Shown one piece after another: positions 8,501-16,910 of a DNA stretch of 64,000 nucleotides. The notes under the pieces were generated by a model, which searched no databases, was not told the origin of the DNA, and was given only the letters and a program-made list of their open reading frames with translations. The DNA lies in contig NZ_JAFMZP010000007.1 in the NCBI RefSeq assembly GCF_024436435.1, forward strand, positions 183,612 through 247,611. Direction: 5' to 3'. Within the stretch, counting starts at the first letter, position 1. Every line of letters begins with the position of its first letter. Position numbers and translations under genes: made by a program. Source of the stretch: Desertivirga xinjiangensis (lineage in GTDB: Bacteria; Bacteroidota; Bacteroidia; Sphingobacteriales; Sphingobacteriaceae).

Positions 8501-10093
8501 ATGACATACACTCGGATTAACCATTTAAGAAAACCATTACTCATCTTGTCGTTGTTTATAGCAGCCATAACTTCTGAGTTATATGCTCAGGTAAGTACGA
8601 AAGCACCGGTTGGTATTCCTGTAAAGTCTCAGGTCGGTGCAAACAACATGCCTGCTGAGATAGCGCCCATTAAAGCTCCGTTTGCGATGCCCTTAATGCA
8701 GAAGCCAACGTTTGCTTCTCTCACGATGAGTATCCTCAGCAAGAACGCAAAAAAAGATGTGATCACCACCAAAGAGATTCAGGCAACGATCGATGAAGTA
8801 AATAAACGGGGAGGTGGCACGGTGATCGTTCCTCCGGGAATATGGAAAACCGGGCGTATCAGCTTGAAAAGTAATGTCAATCTGCATATCCAGGAAGGGG
8901 CTGAGCTTCATTTCAGCTCGGAGGTTGAGGATTACAGGCCGGCAGTATTTACAAGGAATGAGGGAATCGAACTGATGTCGCTGGGAGCTTGCATTTATGC
9001 CAACGGCCAGGAGAATATTGCTGTTACAGGCAAAGGGAAGCTTGTAGGACCCGGACAAGGTTCGGTAAGAAAGCAGGTGATGGAGGTGGATGTGATCGAA
9101 AAGGTGGTCCCTTTAGATAAGCCGGTTTCTGAAAGGGTATACGAAGGTTATAACGGAGAGTTTATTTTCCTGCCTATGTTCATATCTCCAATAAACTGTA
9201 AGAACGTTTATATCGAAGGAATTTCTTTGGAGAATACTGCCTTCTGGAACATTGTACCAGTGTATTGCGACGGCGTGATCATTCGCGGAGTGACAGTGAA
9301 TTCGGTTGGCATTCCCAGAGGAGACGGTATTGATATTGAATCCTCAAGAAATGTCCTGATAGAATATTGTACGATTAGTTCTGGCGATGATTGTTTTACC
9401 ATAAAAGCGGGTAGAGGAGAAGATGGTTTGCGAGTGAATAAACCTACTGAAAACGTAGTTGTGCGCTATTGCCTGGCCAGAGAGGGACACGGAGGGATTA
9501 CCTGTGGAAGTGAAACTGCGGGAATGATACGGAACTTATATATTCACGATAGTGTTTTTGATGAAACGGGTGTAGGTATACGGTTTAAAACCCGCCGCAC
9601 ACGTGCCGGAGGAGGAGACAATCTTTATTACGAACGCATCCGGATGAACCTGAAGCACACCGCCTTCAATTGGGATATGCTGGGCAGTGCGATGCACATG
9701 GGTGAGCTGGCAACCCGCTTACCCGCAAGGCCCGTTACTGAACTTACGCCAGCTTATCGGAATATCTTCGCGAAGGACATTATCGTAGAACGAGCTACTC
9801 ATTTTGTTAAGATCAACGGTATACCGGAATCGCCGCTTTCAAATATGCGGATTGAAAATGCAGAGGTGAATTGTAAGGATTTGTTCCTCTTGAATGATGC
9901 AAAAGATATCACGATCAAAAACGTGAATGTGACATGCCCTGATTCTGTGATCAACATCAATGATGGAAGGAATATAAAATTTCAGAACGTCAGGTTTAAC
10001 GTACCTGGTAACAGAGTCACACTTAATAAAACTGGTGAGCTCAGTAAAAATATCAAGTTTAAAAACTGTTCGCCGAAGCCGGTTAAGTTATAG
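8501..10093 (+). CDS. Secreted glycoside hydrolase family 28 (polygalacturonase-type)
   Basis: A 530-residue right-handed beta-helix pectinase. The signal peptide ends around residue 30 (SELYAQ). GH28 catalytic motifs, numbered from this ATG: Asp275 and Asp278 in GDGID (usual NTDGID), Asp296/Asp297 in GDDC, His330 in GHGG, and Arg361/Lys363 in RFK (usual RIK). All are present, so it should be active on polygalacturonate, rhamnogalacturonan or a related uronide. I chose the ATG at 8501 because it directly precedes a normal signal peptide; an in-frame GTG at 8483 is possible. It stands alone with no other pectin genes around it. Confidence 0.92.
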   Translation: MTYTRINHLRKPLLILSLFIAAITSELYAQVSTKAPVGIPVKSQVGANNMPAEIAPIKAPFAMPLMQKPTFASLTMSILSKNAKKDVITTKEIQATIDEVNKRGGGTVIVPPGIWKTGRISLKSNVNLHIQEGAELHFSSEVEDYRPAVFTRNEGIELMSLGACIYANGQENIAVTGKGKLVGPGQGSVRKQVMEVDVIEKVVPLDKPVSERVYEGYNGEFIFLPMFISPINCKNVYIEGISLENTAFWNIVPVYCDGVIIRGVTVNSVGIPRGDGIDIESSRNVLIEYCTISSGDDCFTIKAGRGEDGLRVNKPTENVVVRYCLAREGHGGITCGSETAGMIRNLYIHDSVFDETGVGIRFKTRRTRAGGGDNLYYERIRMNLKHTAFNWDMLGSAMHMGELATRLPARPVTELTPAYRNIFAKDIIVERATHFVKINGIPESPLSNMRIENAEVNCKDLFLLNDAKDITIKNVNVTCPDSVININDGRNIKFQNVRFNVPGNRVTLNKTGELSKNIKFKNCSPKPVKL

Positions 10094-10106
10094 AACTTCA
10101 CAAAAA

Positions 10107-10134
10107 AAGGAGGCAAATGCTACATTGCCTCCTT
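10107..10134. terminator. Hairpin after the GH28 gene
   Basis: Perfect 10-bp stem (arms 10107-10116 and 10125-10134, AAGGAGGCAA/TTGCCTCCTT, 8-nt loop). The T-run follows the stem only on the minus strand, so as an intrinsic terminator it faces away from the GH28 gene; on the plus strand it is a stable 3' hairpin. Confidence 0.5.
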
Positions 10135-10293
10135 AAAAAATTACACATCAATTCAGTTTAACCTCTATATACAGAGCGTTTTATGTTTTGATCTCCTTGT
10201 TCTTACGGATGAAAAGTGATTGAGGTTGTCGTATATTGTAATCCTTTTGTAATCTCTCAAAAACCATGGAATGCCTGGGCTGTTAATGGGAAG

Positions 10294-10602
10294 ATGGTTC
10301 TTGTACAACTTCTGCTGCCACTCTACGATAATGAGGGAAAAATGTTCCCTTCGCATTTTTTCACCGCGTTAAAAACCGAATTGACAGAAAATTTTGGTGG
10401 TATCACAACCTATACCCGCTCGCCGGCTTCAGGGTTGTGGAAAGAGGACGATGATAAGGTTGTTTACGATGATATCATCATTTATGAGGTAATGGCAGAA
10501 GAGCTCGATCTGGACTGGTGGAAGGCTTTTAAGCTTCGGTTAGAGGTTCATTTTAAGCAGGATGAAATAGTGGTAAGGTCATGGCCGATAACGAAGCTTT
10601 GA
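10294..10602 (+). CDS. Small conserved protein of unknown function (~102 aa)
   Basis: From the ATG at 10294 the protein is 102 residues, starting MVLVQLLLPLYDNEG. It has the look of a small cytosolic family found in many bacteria, with the order LLLPLYDNEG, AELTE-like FGG(I)T(T)YTRSPA, DDIIIYEVMAEELD, WW and a C-terminal basic strand ending IVVRSW. That recognition is from memory and no function is known to me. An in-frame GTG at 10216 would add 26 residues that do not resemble the family, so I prefer the ATG. There is no signal peptide or membrane segment. It is flanked by the GH28 hairpin and the mtaB promoter and appears monocistronic. Confidence 0.75.
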   Translation: MVLVQLLLPLYDNEGKMFPSHFFTALKTELTENFGGITTYTRSPASGLWKEDDDKVVYDDIIIYEVMAEELDLDWWKAFKLRLEVHFKQDEIVVRSWPITKL

Positions 10603-10683
10603 GGAGATGTTGGTTTATTTAACGGTATTTTGTTAACAGTATGTAAGGTATTCAGAGATGCTTTTTAAAACCTTTAAAAAACC

Positions 10684-10691
10684 TATCTTTG
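10684..10691 (+). promoter_or_regulatory. -7 promoter box for mtaB
   Basis: Reads TATCTTTG, an exact TAnnTTTG match ending 9 nt before the mtaB ATG at 10701. A possible TTG start at 10689 lies inside this box, which argues against it. Confidence 0.6.
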
Positions 10692-10700
10692 CAGCCTGAT

Positions 10701-12020
10701 ATGAGCAGGAAGGTTGCATTTTATACACTCGGCTGTAAGCTTAATTATTCTGAGACTTCAACTATTGGACGACAGTTTAAGGCTGCAGGTTTTGATACTG
10801 TTGAATTCACGGATCGGGCAGATGTTTATCTGATAAACACCTGTTCGGTAACTGATAACGCTGATAAAAAATGCCGGAAAGTTGTTAAGGAAGCTTTAAA
10901 ACATTCTCCTGATGCCTACATCATCATCGTAGGTTGTTACGCCCAGCTTAAACCTAAGGAAATATCTGAGATTCCCGGAGTGGACGCAGTATTGGGTGCT
11001 GCGGAGAAATTTCGTTTAATTGAATACCTTACTGACTTTACTAAACAGCCTAAGGCCAGGGTTTATAATCAGCCCATTGCAGAAGCCAATGAGTTTGTAG
11101 CTTCTTATTCGTATGGCGACCGCACTCGTACTTTTCTTAAAGTTCAGGACGGATGTGACTATTCTTGTACCTTTTGCACCATTCCATTAGCCCGGGGTTC
11201 AAGCCGTAGCGACACCATCGCCAATATTGTTAAGCAGGCCGAGGACATTGCAGCTTCCGGAGTTAAAGAAATAGTACTGACCGGTGTTAATATCGGCGAC
11301 TTTGGTATCCGGAATAACCAGCGCGAAGATAAGTTCTTCGATCTGGTGAAGGCATTGGACCAGGTGGAAGGTATAGAGCGGATTCGCATTTCCTCCATAG
11401 AGCCAAATCTGCTGACCAATGAGATCATTGAGTTCGTAGCGCAGTCCAGACGCTTTGTGCCGCATTTTCATATCCCTCTGCAATCAGGTTCTAATAAGAT
11501 ACTTGGTTTAATGCGCCGCCGCTATCGCCGCGAGCTTTATGTGGAGCGCGTTGCAAAGATCAAAGAGATCATGCCGGATTGCTGTATAGGCGTAGACGTG
11601 ATCGTTGGTTTTCCGGGGGAAACCCGCGAAGATTTTATAGATACTTATAATTTCTTGAACGATCTGAATATTTCATACCTGCATGTATTCACCTATTCTG
11701 AAAGAGAGAATACTCCTGCTGCGGAAATGGATGGCAGTGTACCCGGATCTCAGCGCGCCGACCGTAGCAAAATGCTTCATATCCTGTCGGATAAAAAACG
11801 AAGGGCCTTTTACGAAAGTCAGCTAGGCAGAGATTCACAAGTGCTTTTTGAATCAGATCATAAAGATGGTATTATGCACGGCTTTACGCCTAATTACGTA
11901 AGGGTGCGAGCTAAGTATGATCCTGTTTCAGTAAACGAAATGCGCCATGTGAAGCTGGTTAATGTCTCTGCTGAAGGTGAGGTTGAAGTCACTGAAGCTG
12001 CGGAAGTACTGGTTCATTAG
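10701..12020 (+). CDS. mtaB: tRNA t6A37 methylthiotransferase MtaB
   Basis: A radical-SAM methylthiotransferase of 439 residues that converts t6A to ms2t6A at position 37 of ANN-decoding tRNAs. Domains: N-terminal UPF0004 domain with the three auxiliary-cluster cysteines (about Cys12 in LGCKLN, Cys48 in NTCSVT, Cys79 in VGCYAQ), radical-SAM domain with Cys152/156/159 in GCDYSCTFC, and a C-terminal TRAM-like domain. The GCKLN start and lack of a MiaB-type N-terminus favour MtaB over MiaB or RimO. The start is set by the promoter box just upstream. Confidence 0.94.
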   Translation: MSRKVAFYTLGCKLNYSETSTIGRQFKAAGFDTVEFTDRADVYLINTCSVTDNADKKCRKVVKEALKHSPDAYIIIVGCYAQLKPKEISEIPGVDAVLGAAEKFRLIEYLTDFTKQPKARVYNQPIAEANEFVASYSYGDRTRTFLKVQDGCDYSCTFCTIPLARGSSRSDTIANIVKQAEDIAASGVKEIVLTGVNIGDFGIRNNQREDKFFDLVKALDQVEGIERIRISSIEPNLLTNEIIEFVAQSRRFVPHFHIPLQSGSNKILGLMRRRYRRELYVERVAKIKEIMPDCCIGVDVIVGFPGETREDFIDTYNFLNDLNISYLHVFTYSERENTPAAEMDGSVPGSQRADRSKMLHILSDKKRRAFYESQLGRDSQVLFESDHKDGIMHGFTPNYVRVRAKYDPVSVNEMRHVKLVNVSAEGEVEVTEAAEVLVH

Positions 12021-12021
12021 G

Positions 12022-12045
12022 CAGGAAGACTGTTAATTCTTCCTG
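12022..12045 (+). terminator. Hairpin after mtaB
   Basis: Perfect 8-bp stem CAGGAAGA/TCTTCCTG with an 8-nt loop directly after the stop codon. The following sequence is pyrimidine-rich but has no clean T-run, so termination is only probable. Confidence 0.4.
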
Positions 12046-12127
12046 ATCTCTTCCATCTTTTCGATGTTTTCCATGTTTTCATTACTGAACCTTTTTCAAC
12101 TTCAAATCCAATCGGTATCTTAGCCGC

Positions 12128-13288
12128 ATGTTTCCAACCCTATCTTATTTAATAGAATATATTACCGGAGTCAATATCCCCTTACCGATACAAACCTTTG
12201 GCTTTTTTGTAGCAATTGCTTTTATTGCTGGATACTGGGCCTTTACTCAGGAATTAAAGCGAAAAGAAGCACTAGGTATCTTACATCCTTTCAAACAAAA
12301 AGTAACTATCGGCGAGCCAGCCACAGCTGGGGAAATAGCCTTGAACGCTGTTTTTGGGTTTCTGGTGGGATATAAGATCGTGTATGGGATATTTAACTAT
12401 TCCGAATTTGTGAATAATCCTCAGGGCTTTATCCTCTCAACGGATGGCAATTTTTTTGGTGGTATCCTGGTAGCTGCGTTGTTCGCATACATGGCTTATT
12501 CTGATAAGAAGAAACACCAGCTGGATAAGCCTAAAGTTGTGGAGCAAACTGTACATCCTTATCAGCTGATGAGCTCGATGATTGTTTGGGCGGCTGTCTG
12601 GGGATTTCTGGGTGCTAAGATCTTCCATAACCTGGAGTACCTGGATGAGTTTATGAAAGATCCTGTTGAAGGACTTTTATCATTCAGTGGATTAACTTTT
12701 TACGGTGGTTTGATCTGTGGAGGGGCCGCAGTTCTTTATATAGCCAATAAAAATGGAATAAAGCCTTTACATATGCTGGACGTTGGTGGTCCGGGCATGA
12801 TGCTGGCTTATGCCGTGGGGCGTATCGGTTGTCATATGTCGGGAGACGGCGATTGGGGAATTTCAAACACTAACCCTAAGCCAGGCTGGCTTAGCTGGGC
12901 ACCCGACTGGGTGTGGTCGTTTAAGTATCCTCATAATGTGATCAATGAGGGGGTGCCGATTCCCGGATGCACCGGTAAATTTTGTCATGAGCTCGCTGAA
13001 GGAGCATATCCAACGCCCTTCTATGAAGTAATTATGTGTCTTATCCTATTCTCCATCATGTGGTCTTTAAGGAAACATATTAAAGCTGCCGGGGTGATGT
13101 GGTTCTTATACCTTATACTGAATGGTATAGAACGTTTTATGATTGAGCATATCAGGGTAAACTCCCTGTATCATGCTTTCGGACTTGCTTTTACTCAGGC
13201 GGAACTGATTTCATTCATTATGATCGTTGTTGGAATTATCGGAATTTTCTGGTCAATTAACCGGCACAAGCAAACATCTTTATCCTGA
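12128..13288 (+). CDS. lgt: Prolipoprotein diacylglyceryl transferase Lgt
   Basis: Inner-membrane enzyme that transfers diacylglycerol from phosphatidylglycerol to the lipobox cysteine of preprolipoproteins, the first step in lipoprotein maturation. The 386-residue polytopic protein carries the Lgt signature region [16 protein letters not shown] around residue 235 and a C-terminal RFMIEHIR segment. It is longer than the ~290-residue E. coli enzyme because of extra residues in the N-terminal half (about 45-110), and the signature has CHMSGDG where many have NFINGE. The inositol monophosphatase gene starts 4 nt after its stop, so the two are one operon. Confidence 0.93.
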   Translation: MFPTLSYLIEYITGVNIPLPIQTFGFFVAIAFIAGYWAFTQELKRKEALGILHPFKQKVTIGEPATAGEIALNAVFGFLVGYKIVYGIFNYSEFVNNPQGFILSTDGNFFGGILVAALFAYMAYSDKKKHQLDKPKVVEQTVHPYQLMSSMIVWAAVWGFLGAKIFHNLEYLDEFMKDPVEGLLSFSGLTFYGGLICGGAAVLYIANKNGIKPLHMLDVGGPGMMLAYAVGRIGCHMSGDGDWGISNTNPKPGWLSWAPDWVWSFKYPHNVINEGVPIPGCTGKFCHELAEGAYPTPFYEVIMCLILFSIMWSLRKHIKAAGVMWFLYLILNGIERFMIEHIRVNSLYHAFGLAFTQAELISFIMIVVGIIGIFWSINRHKQTSLS

Positions 13289-13292
13289 TACT

Positions 13293-14087
13293 ATGAATTT
13301 AGAAAAACTGACTGAAGAGGTCATCGAACTTGCGAAGCAGGTAGGTGGCTTTATTCGTGAAGAAGCGCAAAAATTTAACAGCGAGAGCATCGAATATAAG
13401 GGGTATAACAACCTTGTTTCTTATGTAGATAAAACTGCAGAGGAAAAGATTGTTGCCCGTTTGTCCGAGCTTTTACCAGAAGCCGGATTCATCACTGAAG
13501 AAGAAACCATAAATAAGACGGGAGAGGTATATAACTGGATCGTTGATCCGCTTGACGGAACGACAAACTTCATTCACGGACTGCCTATATTTTCTGTAAG
13601 CATTGCCCTGGAGCGGAATAAACAATTGGTTTTAGGGGTGGTGTATGAGATAAATATGGATGAGTGTTTTTATGCCTGGAAGGATGGAGGTGCTTATGTT
13701 AACGGGAAATCGATCAAAGTGACTAAGAACACAGAGCTTAACCAGACGCTTCTGGCTACTGGATTTCCGTATTATAACTTTGAAAAGGAAGCTCAGTATC
13801 TCAATATTGTCCGTGAGTTTATGATGCACAGTCATGGAATCCGTAGAATGGGATCGGCTGCTGTGGATATGGCCTATGTTGCCTGCGGAAGGTTTGATGG
13901 TTATTTTGAATATAATATCAACCTTTATGATATTGCAGCGGGAGTGGTGATCGTTAGAGAAGCGGGCGGTACAGCGTTTAATTTTTCAGGAGAAGATGAG
14001 TTTTTTGGTTCGCGGGAAGTAATAGCGAGTAATGGTATTGTTGGAGAAGCTATGAAAGAGGTTATACAAAAGCATTTTTATAGCTAG
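13293..14087 (+). CDS. Inositol monophosphatase family protein
   Basis: A 264-residue cytosolic Mg-dependent sugar/inositol phosphatase (SuhB-like). Metal-binding motifs are complete: Glu69/Glu70 in FITEEE, Asp85-Pro-Leu-Asp88-Gly-Thr in VDPLDGTTNF, and NLYDIAAG near the C-terminus for the third metal ligand. The ATG at 13293 gives the usual family length; a longer frame from 13227 would overlap lgt and is unlikely. It is translated right behind lgt. The substrate (inositol-1-phosphate, NADP, PAP or another) is not decidable. Confidence 0.92.
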   Translation: MNLEKLTEEVIELAKQVGGFIREEAQKFNSESIEYKGYNNLVSYVDKTAEEKIVARLSELLPEAGFITEEETINKTGEVYNWIVDPLDGTTNFIHGLPIFSVSIALERNKQLVLGVVYEINMDECFYAWKDGGAYVNGKSIKVTKNTELNQTLLATGFPYYNFEKEAQYLNIVREFMMHSHGIRRMGSAAVDMAYVACGRFDGYFEYNINLYDIAAGVVIVREAGGTAFNFSGEDEFFGSREVIASNGIVGEAMKEVIQKHFYS

Positions 14088-14096
14088 GAAGAAAAA

Positions 14097-14125
14097 GGGT
14101 GTGTAAATCGAAGATTTACACACCC
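14097..14125 (-). terminator. Terminator between the convergent inositol monophosphatase and Nfu genes
   Basis: Perfect 13-bp hairpin GGGTGTGTAAATC/GATTTACACACCC with a 3-nt loop. On the minus strand it is followed by TTTTTCTT, a good intrinsic terminator for the Nfu gene. On the plus strand the tail is weaker, but the hairpin probably serves both genes. Confidence 0.8.
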
Positions 14126-14135
14126 TAAAGATTTG

Positions 14136-14693
14136 TTACAAAGCTTCAGAAACAACTTCCTGAACTTCAGGAACCATTCTTTTAAGCAGGTTTTCAATCC
14201 CGGCTTTAAGTGTAAAGGTTGAAGAGGGGCATCCACTGCATGAACCTCTCAATTCTACAGTTACAATTCCGTTTTCGAAAGATTTATAGCTGATAGCGCC
14301 GCCATCCTGCTCTACTGCCGGACGAACATAGTCGTGTAATATTTGCTGAATTTTTACTTCCTGCTCTGTCCCTTCAAAGCTCGGGGCTTCATCCACTGTA
14401 ACATCTTGTACCTTAAGCTCTGATTCAACAGCGCCTTTTACAAATTCTTTTAAGATTTGTTCAATATCGGCCCAGTCAGAATCCTCTGTTTTTGTAATAG
14501 TTACAAAGTTACTTGCAAAGAATACGCCATTCACAAAGTTGAACTTATAAAGTTCTTTTGCAAAAGGGGATGTTTCGGCACTCTCCCTGGTTGCAAAATC
14601 TGCACTACCATTTATCAGAAGCTTATTAACCAGGAACTTCATGGTAGCTGGATTAGGAGTAGATTCAGTATATACGTTAATATTCATTGCCAT
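14136..14693 (-). CDS. Nfu/NifU-type iron-sulfur cluster carrier
   Basis: A 185-residue cytosolic scaffold/carrier that hands Fe-S clusters to client proteins. Residues ~5-90 are an Nfu N-terminal domain (TESTPNPATMKF), and residues ~105-180 a NifU C-terminal domain with the cluster-binding CxxC in GSCSGCPSS. Both halves are complete. A methionine two codons further in (MNINVY) is an alternative start. It follows purB with 91 nt between, and has its own -7 box in that gap. Confidence 0.93.
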   Translation of the reverse strand: MAMNINVYTESTPNPATMKFLVNKLLINGSADFATRESAETSPFAKELYKFNFVNGVFFASNFVTITKTEDSDWADIEQILKEFVKGAVESELKVQDVTVDEAPSFEGTEQEVKIQQILHDYVRPAVEQDGGAISYKSFENGIVTVELRGSCSGCPSSTFTLKAGIENLLKRMVPEVQEVVSEAL

Positions 14694-14714
14694 ATTATTC
14701 TATTAAAGTCTGAA

Positions 14715-14722
14715 CAAAATTA
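14715..14722 (-). promoter_or_regulatory. -7 promoter box for the Nfu gene
   Basis: The minus strand reads TAATTTTG, an exact TAnnTTTG match 22 nt before the Nfu ATG. Confidence 0.5.
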
Positions 14723-14784
14723 CCAGTTAAAAAGTTTCCTTGCGTGCTAATCGGAAGTTTTTACAGGTCCCAGACAAAGTGTTA

Positions 14785-16128
14785 TTAAATGCCGGTATAA
14801 GTAGAAGGACTGATCTGCCGGATCTCCTTTTTCACCTCATCAGATACATCCAAAGTCTCCACGAATTCAGAAATAATATTTGCATTTACTTTAGAGTTGG
14901 TGCGGGTAAGTTCTTTCAATGCTTCATACGGGTTTGGATATGCTTCTCTCCGTAAGATCGTCTGTATAGCTTCAGCAACTACCGGCCAGTTATCCTCCAG
15001 ATCCTGTCTTATGGCATCCTCATTTAACAATAATTTGCCTAATCCCTTTTGTGTTGATTTAATAGCAATAAGCGTATGCGCTACCGGAACACCGATGTTC
15101 CTTAGAACGGTTGAATCTGTTAGATCGCGTTGAAGTCTTGAAATAGGAAGTTTGGCTGCCAGGTGTTCAAATAAAGCGTTTGCCAAGCCCAGGTTACCTT
15201 CTGAGTTTTCAAAATCGATAGGATTAACCTTATGAGGCATGGCAGATGAACCAACTTCTCCTGCCTTTATCTTTTGCTTGAAGTAGTTCATGGAGATATA
15301 GGTCCACATGTCCCTGTCAAGGTCAATCAGGATGTTGTTTATACGCTTCAATGCATCGCAATGAGCCGCAAAGTTGTCGTAATGCTCAATTTGCGTAGTG
15401 TATTGGGATCTGGAAAGCTTTAATCTTTTATTTACAAATTCATTTCCGAATACCTTCCAGTCTATTTGCGGGTAAGCTATATGATGGGCGTTGAAGTTAC
15501 CCGTTGCACCTCCAAACTTTGCTGAAAAAGGAATGTGATTGAATAGTGCCAGTTGCGACTCCAGACGTTCAACAAACACCAGGATCTCTTTGCCAAGACG
15601 GGTGGGAGAGGCAGGCTGACCGTGAGTATGCGCTAAAAGCGGAATATGTTTCCAATCCTCCGCCAGTTTCTTAAGTTGTTCTACCAGGTCGTGCAAAGCA
15701 GGCAGATATGATTTTTCTATAGCCAGCTTAAATGAATGGGGGATAGAGGTGTTATTTATATCCTGGGAAGTCAATCCAAAGTGAATAAATTCTTTATGCT
15801 CAGCTAGTCCAAGAGCGTCAAATTTCTCCTTAATGAAATATTCAACAGCCTTAACATCATGATTTGTGATACTTTCAATGTCTTTGATTCGCTGGGCATC
15901 ATCTTCATGGAAACGCTCATAGATCTTTCTCAGATCATCAAATTTTTCTTTAGGGAAATTTTGCAGTTGAGGAAGAGGTATTTCGCATAAAGCGATAAAA
16001 TATTCAATCTCTACATAAACGCGGTATTCAATTAAAGCTGCTTCTGAAAAGTAAGTTGCAAGTTCTTGTGTGGTTTTTCTATAACGTCCGTCAACCGGAG
16101 AAATAGCATATAATGGGGATAAGCTCAT
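14785..16128 (-). CDS. purB: Adenylosuccinate lyase PurB
   Basis: A 447-residue cytosolic lyase that releases fumarate from SAICAR and adenylosuccinate in purine synthesis. It has the fumarase-superfamily signature SSAMPHKVNP around residue 295, the N-terminal SPVDGRYR motif typical of the PurB branch, and THGQPASPTRLG around residue 165. Length and motifs are normal. It is preceded by an exact -7 box and followed on the same strand by the Nfu gene. Confidence 0.96.
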   Translation of the reverse strand: MSLSPLYAISPVDGRYRKTTQELATYFSEAALIEYRVYVEIEYFIALCEIPLPQLQNFPKEKFDDLRKIYERFHEDDAQRIKDIESITNHDVKAVEYFIKEKFDALGLAEHKEFIHFGLTSQDINNTSIPHSFKLAIEKSYLPALHDLVEQLKKLAEDWKHIPLLAHTHGQPASPTRLGKEILVFVERLESQLALFNHIPFSAKFGGATGNFNAHHIAYPQIDWKVFGNEFVNKRLKLSRSQYTTQIEHYDNFAAHCDALKRINNILIDLDRDMWTYISMNYFKQKIKAGEVGSSAMPHKVNPIDFENSEGNLGLANALFEHLAAKLPISRLQRDLTDSTVLRNIGVPVAHTLIAIKSTQKGLGKLLLNEDAIRQDLEDNWPVVAEAIQTILRREAYPNPYEALKELTRTNSKVNANIISEFVETLDVSDEVKKEIRQISPSTYTGI

Positions 16129-16145
16129 ACAAAAAATTTGGTGGG

Positions 16146-16153
16146 CAAAGTTA
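16146..16153 (-). promoter_or_regulatory. -7 promoter box for purB
   Basis: The minus strand reads TAACTTTG, an exact TAnnTTTG match 18 nt before the purB ATG. Confidence 0.55.
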
Positions 16154-16221
16154 CGTTTTTCCTTTTTAACCCGTAACGCTTAAATGTATTCCGACCTTTT
16201 AAGTCTCCGTTAAATTTCTTT

Positions 16222-16251
16222 AGGAAACTTTGGATAAGAAAAAAGTTTCCT
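16222..16251. promoter_or_regulatory. Candidate TetR operator over the efflux-operon promoter
   Basis: Perfect inverted repeat AGGAAACTTT (16222-16231), 10-nt spacer, AAAGTTTCCT (16242-16251). It covers the -33 element and ends at the base before the -7 box of the promoter for the TetR gene. Size and location fit autorepression by the first gene of the operon. Confidence 0.6.
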
Positions 16252-16259
16252 TAGTTTTG
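16229..16259 (+). promoter_or_regulatory. Complete promoter of the TetR-RND efflux operon
   Basis: TTTG at 16229-16232, a 19-nt spacer, and TAGTTTTG at 16252-16259. Both elements and spacing match the Bacteroidota consensus TTTG-N(17-23)-TAnnTTTG. Predicted start of transcription is near 16266, with the TetR ATG at 16289. Confidence 0.75.
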
Positions 16260-16288
16260 TCCGCTGTTATGATTGGGGTAAAACACGA

Positions 16289-16900
16289 ATGGAATTAAAG
16301 GAAAGAATTATAACTAGTACAGAGGCATTGTTTTGTCAGTATGGTATCAAAAGGATGACTATGGATGACATTGCAAAGCATCTGGGAATATCTAAAAAGA
16401 CTATTTACCTGCATTTTAAGGATAAGGAAGAACTCGTTAATACAGTGGTAGCCGAAATGTTAAGCCGGGAGGACTGTATTTCGGAAGAAAACGAAGCGGA
16501 GGCTGAAGACGCAGTAAAAGAAATTTTTTTAGTTGTAACACATTTACAGGATCTGCTCTCTAAGATGAATCCGATGCTATTTTTTGATATGCAAAAATAT
16601 CACCCCAAAACCTGGGAGCTTTTCAGGAACTACAGGTACGATTACGTGCGAAAATGCATTGAGAAAAATTTGCAACGGGGAATTGATGAAGGGTTGTTCA
16701 GGAAAGAGATAAACATGGAGATTATTTCGATTATGAGAATGGAACAGGTGGATATGATCTTTAACCAGGTGGCTTTCGCTCCAGGTAAATATAATTTGTC
16801 GCAGGTGATGACAGAAATAACAGAGCATTACTTACACGGCTTATGCACATTAAAGGGACATAAGCTTATTAACAAATACAAACAAATAACAGAAGAATAA
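16289..16900 (+). CDS. TetR/AcrR family transcriptional regulator
   Basis: A 203-residue one-domain repressor. Residues ~5-50 form the TetR helix-turn-helix (ALFCQYGIKRMTMDDIAKHLGISKKTIYLHF split across the turn), and the rest is a helical ligand-binding and dimerisation region. It is the first gene of an operon whose next three genes make a tripartite efflux pump, with only 10 nt to the TolC gene. The inverted repeat in its own promoter is the likely binding site. The inducer is unknown. Confidence 0.93.
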   Translation: MELKERIITSTEALFCQYGIKRMTMDDIAKHLGISKKTIYLHFKDKEELVNTVVAEMLSREDCISEENEAEAEDAVKEIFLVVTHLQDLLSKMNPMLFFDMQKYHPKTWELFRNYRYDYVRKCIEKNLQRGIDEGLFRKEINMEIISIMRMEQVDMIFNQVAFAPGKYNLSQVMTEITEHYLHGLCTLKGHKLINKYKQITEE

Positions 16901-16910
16901 TTTAAGATTT

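Noticed and set aside
10165..10356. 63-codon minus-strand frame next to the GH28 hairpin, which would explain the minus-facing T-run
   Set aside because: It overlaps the start of the conserved 102-aa gene and has no recognisable sequence; a frame beginning there would not end before the hairpin with any support beyond position.
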